Positions 1-5,736 of a stretch of DNA of 9,901 bases are shown in pieces (within the stretch, counting starts at the first letter, position 1; the number at the start of each line of letters is the position of its first letter). Source of the DNA: Oscillospiraceae bacterium (GTDB lineage Bacteria; Bacillota; Clostridia; Oscillospirales; Oscillospiraceae); assembly GCA_029009035.1 (NCBI GenBank), contig JAQXJQ010000059.1, forward strand, positions 1 through 9,901. Direction: 5' to 3'. A program made the position numbers and the translations under genes. The notes beneath the pieces were generated by a model. It saw only the letters and a list, made by a program, of their open reading frames with translations, did no database searches and had not been told where the DNA came from.

Positions 1-367
1 CGCCCTGTTTGATGTGATGAACCCCGCCTATATCGCCGAGGCTCCCATCACCTTCGTGACCAAGGGTATTTACGGTCTGGTGGCCGGCCTGATGTTCGTC
101 AAGGTGTTCAAGCGCCGCAGCAACTACGGCACGGAGGTGGCCTCCTCCGCCTGCGCCGCGGTGGCATATATTGTCATCTATCTGGCCAAGAACTTTTTCT
201 ACAACAATATGTTCCTCCACGGGATGAGCGCCGACGCGGCGCTGGTGGCCATGCTGGAGAAGGTGCCCTCCTCGCTGTTCAACGGCGCGGTGGCCGTCAT
301 CTTCGCCCCCATTCTGGGCGTGGCCATCAATCAGGCAATGAAAGCAGCTCATCAGCTGAAGGATTGA
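1..367 (+). CDS. ECF transporter S component, C-terminal part (gene begins before the window)
   Basis: An open frame runs in from the left edge (first full codon at base 2) and stops with TGA at 365-367, giving about 121 residues. The visible part has hydrophobic segments separated by short charged loops. Near its start is a stretch resembling the ECF-type riboflavin-transporter S-component family (Pfam ECF-ribofla_trS): a PAYIAEAPITF segment, then KGIYGLVAGL, then a basic KVFKRR loop. Such S components are membrane proteins that bind a vitamin or other micronutrient and work with a shared ECF energizing module (two ATPases and EcfT). The substrate cannot be told from this fragment. Internal GTG/ATG codons at 14-19 are not the start, because the same frame continues upstream and the missing N-terminus would carry further membrane helices. 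It converges on the fakA operon and ends at a shared hairpin terminator. The family call is from memory of the motif style. Confidence 0.72.
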   Translation, partial: ALFDVMNPAYIAEAPITFVTKGIYGLVAGLMFVKVFKRRSNYGTEVASSACAAVAYIVIYLAKNFFYNNMFLHGMSADAALVAMLEKVPSSLFNGAVAVIFAPILGVAINQAMKAAHQLKD

Positions 368-378
368 GTGAACGATAA

Positions 379-415
379 AAACCGCCCTATGGCAAAAGCC
401 ATAGGGCGGTTTCTT
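379..415. terminator. Bidirectional intrinsic terminator between the ECF gene and fakA
   Basis: A perfect 15-bp stem (379-393 with 398-412) has a 4-base AAAA loop. The plus-strand tail is TTTCTTT and the upstream AAAA gives a T-rich tail on the minus strand. It lies between two converging stop codons (367 and 427), so it probably ends transcription from both sides. Confidence 0.9.
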
Positions 416-426
416 TGATTCTGGGA

Positions 427-2112
427 TTATTCGGCGGAGATCATGTAGTAGTACACGGGCTGACCGCCGCGCTGGAGCACGATCTCGGCGTTGGGGCACA
501 GGCGCTGGAAGACCTCCAGGGCGCCGGCGGCGTCCTGCTCGGTCACATCCTCGCCGTAGAAGATGTTGATAAACTGGGCCTCCTGCTGGGACTGGGCGGA
601 AGCCAGCTTCTCCAGCAGGGCGCTCAGATCCTGCTCGGTGCCGAAGAGCTGGCCGTCGGCCAGAGCCATATAGTCGCCCTGCTTGATGGCAAAGCCGTCG
701 AAGTCGGAGTCACGGGCGGCATAGGTGACCTCGGAGGTGCGCACGCCGGCCATGGCCTCCTTCATGGCGTCGATGTTGGCCTGCACATCGGCGTCGGGGT
801 CCATGAACATCATGGCGGTGATGCCCTGAGGCACGGTGCGGGTGGGGATGACCACGATCTCCTTGCCCTCGATGAGGCCCACGCACTGCTCGGCAGCCAT
901 GATGATGTTCTTGTTGTTGGGCAGGACAAAGACCACCTCGGAGGGGGTCTTTGCGATCTCGCGGAGGATGTCCTCGGTGGAGGGGTTCATGGTCTGACCG
1001 CCGGAGATGACGCCGTCCACGCCCAGGTCGCGGAACAGGGAGGCCAGGCCCGCGCCGGCGCACACGGCCACCACGCCGTACTTCTTCTCGGCGGGCGCGA
1101 TGCCGGACTCGTCGCTGTGGCCGTTCTCCAGCTCCTCCTCCACGGCGTCCAGATCGTCGGTGCTCTGAACATGGCGGCCGGCGGCCAGATCCTCGGCCTG
1201 GGTGCGCATATTCTCGATCTTGGCCAGCTCCAGCGTGCCGTACTTCTGGGCCTCGGTGAGGGCGGCGCCGGGACTGTTGGTGTGGACATGGACCTTGAAA
1301 GCCTCGTCGTCCTCGCCGATGACCAGACTGTCGCCGATGCTCTCCAGATAGGTGCGGAAGCCGTCCAGAGGCAGACCGGTGTTGGTCTTGCGGACGATGA
1401 ACACGGTGTCGAAGGCGAAGGTGATGTCCTCCACGGACATGGCGGCGAAGTCGGCAGCCTCCTTGGCGGGGGCGTCGGAGTCGCTCTCGGGGGCGGCGAT
1501 GCCGCGCATCTCATTGAGCATACCCTGCAGGATGATGAGGTAGCCCTTGCCGCCGGCATCCACCACGCCGGCCTTCTCCAGCACGGGGTTCTGGTGGATG
1601 GTCTCGGCCAGAGCGGCCTCGCCGGTAAGGATGGCCTGCTCCAGCACATACTCCACGCTGTTGTTCTCGCCGGCGGCCTCCACGGCGCGGTCGGCTGCCA
1701 GACGGGAGACGGTGAGGATGGTGCCCTCGGCGGGCTTCATGACGGCCTTGTAAGCGGTGGAAACGCCCTCCTTGAGGGCGGCGGCCAGAGCCGCGCCGTC
1801 GGCGGTGCTGTGCTCCTTCAGGCTTTTGGACAGGCCGCGGAACAGCAGGGACAGGATGACGCCGGAGTTGCCGCGGGCGCCTCTCAGCAGGGCGGAGGCG
1901 TTGGTGGCGGCGGCCTGACCGATGGAGGCGGTAGGCTTCTTTTTGGCCTCGGTGGCGGCGGTGCCGATGGTTAGGGACATATTGGTGCCGGTGTCGCCGT
2001 CGGGAACGGGGAATACATTCAGATCATTGATGCTCTGCTTCTGGGCGTTGATGGCCGCGGCGCCGTGGATGATCATGCGCTGAAACAGCGCACCGTCAAT
2101 GATATCGATCAT
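427..2112 (-). CDS. fakA: Fatty acid kinase ATP-binding subunit FakA (YloV/DAK2-domain protein)
   Basis: This 561-residue protein matches the YloV/FakA family in length (about 550) and layout. FakA phosphorylates fatty acids held by a FakB (DegV-type) carrier, giving acyl-phosphates for phospholipid synthesis in the cytoplasm. The N-terminal DhaL-like kinase domain (about residues 1-205) has the Mg-ATP signature NVFPVPDGDTGTNM (32-45, with Asp38 and Asp40), GARGNSG (78-84) and DAGGKG (185-190). A middle domain carries KVHVHTNSPG (273-282), and the C-terminal third (about 345-561) is the DegV-like FakA C domain. ATG at 2112 is preceded by an AAAGGA ribosome site about 12 bases away, slightly far but with no better start. 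It lies 35 bases downstream of the Asp23 gene, the same pairing as yloU-yloV in Bacillus, and ends at the 379-415 hairpin. The Cys of the usual GYCTEF motif appears to be Asp235. Confidence 0.92.
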   Translation of the reverse strand: MIDIIDGALFQRMIIHGAAAINAQKQSINDLNVFPVPDGDTGTNMSLTIGTAATEAKKKPTASIGQAAATNASALLRGARGNSGVILSLLFRGLSKSLKEHSTADGAALAAALKEGVSTAYKAVMKPAEGTILTVSRLAADRAVEAAGENNSVEYVLEQAILTGEAALAETIHQNPVLEKAGVVDAGGKGYLIILQGMLNEMRGIAAPESDSDAPAKEAADFAAMSVEDITFAFDTVFIVRKTNTGLPLDGFRTYLESIGDSLVIGEDDEAFKVHVHTNSPGAALTEAQKYGTLELAKIENMRTQAEDLAAGRHVQSTDDLDAVEEELENGHSDESGIAPAEKKYGVVAVCAGAGLASLFRDLGVDGVISGGQTMNPSTEDILREIAKTPSEVVFVLPNNKNIIMAAEQCVGLIEGKEIVVIPTRTVPQGITAMMFMDPDADVQANIDAMKEAMAGVRTSEVTYAARDSDFDGFAIKQGDYMALADGQLFGTEQDLSALLEKLASAQSQQEAQFINIFYGEDVTEQDAAGALEVFQRLCPNAEIVLQRGGQPVYYYMISAE

Positions 2113-2147
2113 AATTCGGTTAGTTCCTTTCTCTTTGACAGTGGGGC

Positions 2148-2498
2148 TCAGCCGATGACCATGGAGTCCACACAGACATTGACGCTGCGCACCTCCACAT
2201 TGGTCAGGCGATTGACGTTGTACTTCACTTCGCTCTGGATCGCGCGGCTGACGGCCATCAGATTGACGCCGTTGTCCACGATGATGTGCAGCTCGATGGA
2301 GATGGACTCGTCCTCGTTGTGGACGATCTTCACGCCCTTGGACATGGACTCGCGGCGCAGCAGATGGACCAGGCCGTCGGTCTTGGAGCGGAAGGCCATA
2401 CCTTTCACGCCGAAGCAGCTGGTGGCCACAGCGCCGGTAATATTGGTAAAGACCTCGTTGGTCATACGGATCAAACCGTTATCATTTCGGATTTTCAT
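2148..2498 (-). CDS. Asp23/Gls24 family envelope stress protein (YloU-like)
   Basis: This 116-residue protein has the Asp23/Gls24 pattern: a central IELHIIVDNGVNLMAVS (about 71-87), then a segment pairing QSEVKYNV with a TNVEVRSVNVCVDS tail. Members are small cytosolic or membrane-associated proteins linked to cell-envelope homeostasis. The small type encoded next to fakA is conserved in Firmicutes, but its exact job is unsettled. I choose ATG at 2496-2498 because AAAGGA sits 8 bases upstream. A longer frame with a start at 2573 would begin inside the promoter (2556-2584) and adds 25 residues unlike the family. It is first in an operon with fakA (35-base gap, no terminator between). Confidence 0.88.
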   Translation of the reverse strand: MKIRNDNGLIRMTNEVFTNITGAVATSCFGVKGMAFRSKTDGLVHLLRRESMSKGVKIVHNEDESISIELHIIVDNGVNLMAVSRAIQSEVKYNVNRLTNVEVRSVNVCVDSMVIG

Positions 2499-2555
2499 GT
2501 TACCGATCCTTTCTTTGCCGTGTGGCGGGATTGGGACATACATATACATCAAAGC

Positions 2556-2584
2556 ATTATATACGATTTTCATGGAAATTACAA
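2556..2584 (-). promoter_or_regulatory. Sigma-A-type promoter for the Asp23-fakA operon
   Basis: On the minus strand there is TTGTAA (2584-2579), a 17-base spacer, then a perfect TATAAT (2561-2556). Transcription should start near 2549, leaving a leader of about 50 bases before the ATG at 2498. The spacer contains an imperfect dyad (plus strand TTTTCATGGAAA, 2567-2578). Confidence 0.78.
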
Positions 2585-2639
2585 GTGCAAAAAAAGCGCT
2601 GCGGCAGGGAAGGAAATTGTGAATTTTTTTCTGCAGCCA

Positions 2640-2668
2640 TTGTATTTTGGCTCCGTATCGTGTAAACT
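2640..2668 (+). promoter_or_regulatory. Possible promoter for the 59-residue membrane protein
   Basis: TTGTAT (2640-2645), a 17-base spacer and TAAACT (2663-2668) lie 31 bases before the start at 2700. The match is moderate. It is the best sigma-A-like pair I found in this divergent gap. Confidence 0.35.
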
Positions 2669-2699
2669 GTTGTCACCGAAAACCAAAGGAGGAATGACG

Positions 2700-2879
2700 A
2701 TGAAGGTTTTGCGCTGTGTGTTGAAGCTGGCCGCAGTGGCGGCTGTGGCTGCTGCCGCCGCCTATGCGGTGACCAAGTACTGGGACCGCATCGAGGATAT
2801 GTTCTATGTTCTGGTGGGGAAGGTCAAGGACAAGAAGGTGGAGTATTTCCCCTCCGAGTACGAGGACTTCGCGGACTGA
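2700..2879 (+). CDS. Small membrane-anchored protein, function unknown
   Basis: This 59-residue open frame has a strong ribosome site, AAAGGAGG (2685-2692), exactly 7 bases before ATG 2700. An in-frame ATG at 2694 is only one base from that site and so is less likely. The protein has a basic N-terminus (MKVLRCVLK), one alanine/valine-rich hydrophobic helix (about residues 8-24), a middle segment with KVKDKK (41-46), and an acidic aromatic end (VEYFPSEYEDFAD). This suits a single-pass anchor with a soluble tail of about 35 residues. A signal peptide is possible, but I see no clear cleavage site or lipobox. It stands alone between a divergent Asp23 promoter and a strong terminator, so it is a single-gene unit. 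I do not recognise the family. Its codon use resembles its neighbours, and the ribosome site plus dedicated terminator support a real gene. Confidence 0.72.
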   Translation: MKVLRCVLKLAAVAAVAAAAAYAVTKYWDRIEDMFYVLVGKVKDKKVEYFPSEYEDFAD

Positions 2880-2894
2880 TCTTTTCAAAATCTG

Positions 2895-2930
2895 AAAATG
2901 CCATCCGACGCCGGGTCGGATGGCATTTTT
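2895..2930. terminator. Bidirectional intrinsic terminator
   Basis: A perfect 15-bp stem (2895-2909 with 2915-2929) has a GCCGG loop and is followed by a run of T on the plus strand (2926-2930). The AAAA at its 5' foot gives a TTTT tail on the minus strand. It sits between the converging small gene (stop 2879) and the DUF6512-like gene (stop 2939) and can serve both. Confidence 0.9.
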
Positions 2931-2938
2931 GCGTTATA

Positions 2939-3454
2939 CTATACGGGAATGGGAGAAAAAGCGGGCAGACCGTGGCTCAGATCGGCAAAGAGGATATTGT
3001 CCGGCGGGAAAAAGGTAAATAAAACCAGCAACACGGCCAGCAGGGCGGTGAGGACGGCGCAGGCGGCGCCCACGCCGGGCCAGTCGCCCAGGGGCCACAG
3101 CAGCCGCGGCAGGAGAAAGCCCAGAAGCATGGACAGGGCATAGAGCAGCAGGTCGAACAGGAGCGCCCGTCCGCCCAGCACCCCATGATAAAGCCAGCTC
3201 ACGGTCAGCATGACCGCGCAGGCAAAGAGCAGGGAGCACAGCCATGCCGTACGGCCCTGCCGGGCGGAGAGGATCAGACCGGAGAGCAGCAGCGGATAAA
3301 AGAGGATCTTCAGGTGTTCCCACAAGCTCTCCCGCACGGGGGAGAACAGGGCGGTGACGGGGGACGGGAACCGCTCATACAAAAAATGGAGCCCCACGCC
3401 CAGCGCCAGCGCCAGAACAAAGATCAGCCAAAAACGAAAAGACTCCCGTTTCAT
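2939..3454 (-). CDS. DUF6512-like polytopic membrane protein
   Basis: This 171-residue, strongly hydrophobic protein has about five predicted membrane segments (roughly residues 9-26, 50-63, 71-88, 97-118 and 128-149). A conserved-looking segment follows the first helix: HFLYERFPSPVTALFSP, then VRESLWEHLKILFYP (40-54). This resembles the signature of the uncharacterised DUF6512 membrane family, whose members have an SPV-NES-WEHLK motif and a similar length. The C-terminus has FFPPDNILFAD, also typical of the family as I recall it. ATG at 3452-3454 follows GGGAGG by about 8 bases. It is transcribed alone, divergently from spoIVB, and ends at the 2895-2930 hairpin. No catalytic residues are evident and no function is known to me. 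The family name is from memory. Confidence 0.72.
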   Translation of the reverse strand: MKRESFRFWLIFVLALALGVGLHFLYERFPSPVTALFSPVRESLWEHLKILFYPLLLSGLILSARQGRTAWLCSLLFACAVMLTVSWLYHGVLGGRALLFDLLLYALSMLLGFLLPRLLWPLGDWPGVGAACAVLTALLAVLLVLFTFFPPDNILFADLSHGLPAFSPIPV

Positions 3455-3621
3455 ACCCAGTCCCTCCCGAGGTGTTGTTGACAGAGCATATGCATTTGTC
3501 CGGGGAGGTATGTTGGCATTTTTTTGTGCAAAAATTTCCGCTGCCGGAGAAGAAAGGCAGGCGCTTGCGGATGCTGCCAGCGGCGGCGGACATTGGCATG
3601 GTGAAACACCGCGCTTTCGGT

Positions 3622-3628
3622 CATATTA
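3622..3628 (+). promoter_or_regulatory. Possible sigma-G-type -10 element upstream of spoIVB
   Basis: CATATTA fits the forespore sigma-G -10 pattern (CATnnTA), and spoIVB is a sigma-G gene in Bacillus. No good -35 lies at the expected 17-18 base spacing: GCATG at 3596-3600 is 21 bases away. I saw no convincing sigma-A promoter in 3455-3678. Confidence 0.25.
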
Positions 3629-3678
3629 GAGTTGCGGAGCAATTCGCAGATCAACGAAACGAGAGGCGGTGCGTATGA

Positions 3679-4701
3679 TTGAAAAGGAAAACAAGGCACT
3701 GGACACGGCTGACGACTGTGGTGCTGGCCATGGTGTTCAGCCTGTGGCCGGCGGCGGCAAGGGCGGGAGCCGCCACTGTGGTCCCGGTGGGGCGTGCCGT
3801 GGGTATCAAGCTCTTCTCCGACGGCGTTGTGGTGGTGGGCACTTCGGAAGTGGTGACGGAGGGCGGACGGGAAAACCCGGCCAAGGCCTGCGGACTTCGT
3901 GAGGGTGACATCATCACCCACATCAACTCCACCGAGGTGGACACGATTGAAGAGGTGACCGCCATGCTGCAGCAGCTGGAGGGGGAGAGCATGAGCATCC
4001 GCGCCATCCGGGACGACCGCACGCTGCACCTCACCGCCCGGGGTGTGTTCTGCCCGGCGGACAGCAGCTATAAGCTGGGCGCGCTCATCCGGGACTCCAT
4101 GGCGGGCATCGGCACGGTCACCTACTACTGCCCGGAGACCGGGGCCTTCGGCGCGCTGGGCCACGGCATCAACGATGTGGACACCCAGCTGCTCATGCCC
4201 ATGGAGAGCGGCGCCATCCTCCCCGCCAGGGTCTCCGGCGTGCAGAAGGGGAGAATGGGTGCGCCGGGGCAGCTGAAGGGAGTGTTCTCCGCGGAGCCGG
4301 CATTGGGTGAGCTGGAGGCCAACACTGCCTCCGGCGTGTTCGGAACACTGAGCGCGGGCAGCGAGCTTGGCGGGCTTGCGGTGGAGACCGCGGAGCGCAC
4401 ACAGGTGAAGGCGGGGGATGCCACTATCCTCAGCAATGTTTCCGGTGACGCCGTGGAGGAGTATGCCATCCGGATACTGAAGGTCTATCCCGCCTCCGCG
4501 GCGGCGGACGGGCGGGACTTTCTCATCGAGGTCACGGACCGGAGGCTCCTGGAGGCCACCGGCGGCATCGTGCAGGGGATGAGCGGCAGCCCCATCATGC
4601 AAAACGGCAGGCTGGTGGGCGCGGTGACCCATGTGCTGGTGGATGATCCCACCAGAGGGTACGGGATCTTCATCGGCAATATGCTGAACGCGGCGGGGTA
4701 A
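3679..4701 (+). CDS. spoIVB: SpoIVB serine peptidase (sporulation, S55 family)
   Basis: This 340-residue protein is a clear SpoIVB. In relatives it is secreted from the forespore into the intermembrane space and cleaves SpoIVFA, which activates pro-sigma-K processing. Residues 1-29 form a signal peptide or anchor (KRK, a hydrophobic LTTVVLAMVF, an AARA site). A PDZ domain spans about 42-122 and the S55 peptidase domain about 132-340. The catalytic triad is visible: His162 in GALGHGI, Asp287 in EVTDRRL and Ser302 in GMSGSP. The Asp-Ser spacing of 15 equals that of Bacillus SpoIVB (Asp363, Ser378). It is shorter than the Bacillus protein (about 425), mainly before the PDZ. The start is TTG at 3679, directly after an in-frame TGA (3676-3678), with AGAGGCGG 9 bases upstream. 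An out-of-frame ATG at 3675 precedes it. It ends at a hairpin facing purC, and spo0A is not next to it. Confidence 0.95.
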   Translation: MKRKTRHWTRLTTVVLAMVFSLWPAAARAGAATVVPVGRAVGIKLFSDGVVVVGTSEVVTEGGRENPAKACGLREGDIITHINSTEVDTIEEVTAMLQQLEGESMSIRAIRDDRTLHLTARGVFCPADSSYKLGALIRDSMAGIGTVTYYCPETGAFGALGHGINDVDTQLLMPMESGAILPARVSGVQKGRMGAPGQLKGVFSAEPALGELEANTASGVFGTLSAGSELGGLAVETAERTQVKAGDATILSNVSGDAVEEYAIRILKVYPASAAADGRDFLIEVTDRRLLEATGGIVQGMSGSPIMQNGRLVGAVTHVLVDDPTRGYGIFIGNMLNAAG

Positions 4702-4702
4702 G

Positions 4703-4748
4703 AAAAAACGGGGCTGCTGCAGAGCATTCTGCAGCAGCCCCATTTTTT
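4703..4748. terminator. Bidirectional intrinsic terminator between spoIVB and purC
   Basis: A perfect 14-bp stem (4710-4723 with 4728-4741) has a GCAT loop. It is flanked by AAAAAA on the left (4703-4708) and TTTTTT on the right, so both strands end in a T run. It lies 9 bases after the spoIVB stop and 15 bases before the purC stop on the other strand. The stem core is shared with the hairpin at 7571-7613. Confidence 0.92.
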
Positions 4749-4755
4749 GTTGGTT

Positions 4756-5469
4756 TTATTCGTGCTCCATCAGACGGCGCATGACCTCGGCGTAGGCGTC
4801 CTCCACGCCGCCCAGGTCCCGGCGGAAGCGGTCCTTGTCCAGCTTTTCGCCGGTGGCGGAGTCCCACAGGCGGCAGGTGTCGGGGCTGATCTCATCGGCC
4901 AGAATAATAGTGCCGTCGGGAAGACGGCCGAACTCCAGCTTGAAGTCCACCAGGGTCACGCCGCACTGCGCCCAGAAGTCCTGCAGGTAGCGGTCCACCG
5001 CCAGAGCCAGCTCCCGGATGCGGTCGATCTCCTCCCGGGTGGCCAGCTTCAGGGCCAGGGCGTGGGAGGTGTTCAGCAGAGGATCGCCCAAAGCGTCGTT
5101 CTTGTAAGAGAACTCTACCACGGGGGCCTCGAAGGGGATACCTTCGTCCACGCCGTAGCGTTTGGAGAAGGAGCCTGCGGAGATATTGCGCACGATGACC
5201 TCCAGAGGGACGATGGTGACCTTCTTCACCAGGGTCTCGCGCTCGCTCAGCTCCTCCACAAAATGGTTGGGGATGCCGGCGGCGGCCAGACGGGCCATGA
5301 GCCGGTTGCTCATCTGATTGTTGATGACGCCCTTGCCCACGATGGTGCCCTTCTTGAGGCCGTTGAAGGCGGTGGCGTCGTCCTTGTATGCTACGATGAG
5401 CAGCGAGGGGTCGTCGGTGGTGTAGACCTTCTTGGCCTTTCCCTCATAAAGCAGTTCCTTCTTTTCCAT
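4756..5469 (-). CDS. purC: Phosphoribosylaminoimidazole-succinocarboxamide synthase (SAICAR synthetase)
   Basis: At 237 residues this is the usual size for bacterial PurC (about 235-240). The enzyme joins aspartate to CAIR using ATP to give SAICAR, step 8 of de novo IMP synthesis (EC 6.3.2.6), in the cytosol. Visible landmarks are the nucleotide-binding LLYEGKAKKVY start (6-16), VRNISAGS (93-100), EFSYKNDALGDPLLN (119-133), LVDFKLEFG (173-181) and ADEISPDTCRLWD (191-203). I take ATG 5469 as the start, with AAGGAGG about 10 bases upstream. The frame extends ten codons further to 5499, but those would read through the ribosome site and are not typical of PurC. It is a single gene here, divergent from glutamine synthetase, so other pur genes must lie elsewhere. 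Its leader carries a terminator-like hairpin (5511-5559) and its promoter a dyad, so repression or attenuation is likely. Confidence 0.96.
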   Translation of the reverse strand: MEKKELLYEGKAKKVYTTDDPSLLIVAYKDDATAFNGLKKGTIVGKGVINNQMSNRLMARLAAAGIPNHFVEELSERETLVKKVTIVPLEVIVRNISAGSFSKRYGVDEGIPFEAPVVEFSYKNDALGDPLLNTSHALALKLATREEIDRIRELALAVDRYLQDFWAQCGVTLVDFKLEFGRLPDGTIILADEISPDTCRLWDSATGEKLDKDRFRRDLGGVEDAYAEVMRRLMEHE

Positions 5470-5510
5470 GTTGAATGCTCCTCCTTGTCGCAATTCCATC
5501 GGAACGCCAT

Positions 5511-5559
5511 AAAAAAGGGGACGCCGACCCAGAGGAAATCCCCAAGACCTCAGCGTCCC
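5511..5559 (-). promoter_or_regulatory. Terminator-like hairpin in the purC leader (candidate attenuator)
   Basis: On the minus strand, 5559-5550 (GGGACGCTGA) pairs with 5527-5518 (TCGGCGTCCC) in a 10-bp stem with one G-T wobble. A 22-base loop can itself fold (GGGG with CCTC), and the stem is followed by C and six T (5516-5511). It begins only about 5 bases from the predicted transcription start and ends about 40 bases before the purC ATG. A downstream segment GCGTTCC (5507-5501) can pair with the same GGGACGC arm, an alternative fold. I do not recognise it as a known riboswitch. Confidence 0.6.
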
Positions 5560-5570
5560 GTTCCGTGCTC

Positions 5571-5599
5571 ATGATAAACCTGCACTCGCAGGTTGTCAA
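5571..5599 (-). promoter_or_regulatory. purC promoter
   Basis: A perfect -35 TTGACA (5599-5594), a 17-base spacer and a -10 TATCAT (5576-5571) lie on the minus strand. The predicted start is near 5562-5566, giving a leader of about 95 bases that contains the 5511-5559 hairpin. Confidence 0.82.
5577..5594. promoter_or_regulatory. Dyad filling the purC promoter spacer (candidate operator)
   Basis: AACCTGC (5577-5583), four bases, then GCAGGTT (5588-5594) form a perfect 7-bp inverted repeat that fills the space between the purC -10 and -35. A second short palindrome, GGTTGTCAACC (5591-5601), overlaps the -35. The layout suits a repressor or MerR-like regulator. The binding protein is unknown. 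Confidence 0.5.
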
Positions 5600-5671
5600 C
5601 CGGTAACTTGCACGCCGGGGGCTGAAAACGGAAAAAATTGGTGAAAAGGAAAAAATCCTGCAAGTTTCCTA

Positions 5672-5700
5672 TGGAAAAATGGTGGCAAGTGTGGTATAAA
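5672..5700 (+). promoter_or_regulatory. Likely promoter for the glutamine synthetase-ANTAR operon
   Basis: TATAAA (5695-5700) preceded by TGG makes an extended -10 (TGn). The -35 position, 17 bases upstream (TGGAAA, 5672-5677), is weak. A dyad TTTCC-TAT-GGAAA (5665-5677) overlaps it and may be a regulator site. The leader to ATG 5737 would be only about 30 bases. Confidence 0.5.
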
Positions 5701-5736
5701 TGTCGCATATGACTGCAACGAAAGGATGGATGTCCT

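Noticed and set aside
415..1974. 519-codon open frame on the plus strand opposite fakA
   Set aside because: Its translation is a monotonous Gly/Leu/His/Ala mix, as expected from the antisense of a GC-rich gene. FakA on the other strand has full family motifs.
2499..2573. 25-codon N-terminal extension of the Asp23 protein
   Set aside because: It would start within the -10/-35 region of the operon promoter. The internal ATG 2498 has a good ribosome site and fits the family length.
3451..4743. 430-codon minus-strand frame opposite spoIVB
   Set aside because: Shadow of spoIVB; His/Gly/Arg-rich, and it crosses the terminator and the divergent promoter region.
5470..5564. Purine riboswitch in the purC leader
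   Set aside because: The three-way-junction core and loop sequences of the purine riboswitch are absent; only a terminator-like hairpin is visible.
4747..5574. 275-codon plus-strand frame opposite purC
   Set aside because: Shadow of purC, and it runs through the purC leader hairpin.
5595..5736. ANTAR dual-hexaloop RNA upstream of glutamine synthetase
   Set aside because: Looked for two adjacent hairpins with six-base A..G loops. Only short A-rich stems with 3- or 5-base loops are present, and no terminator follows.
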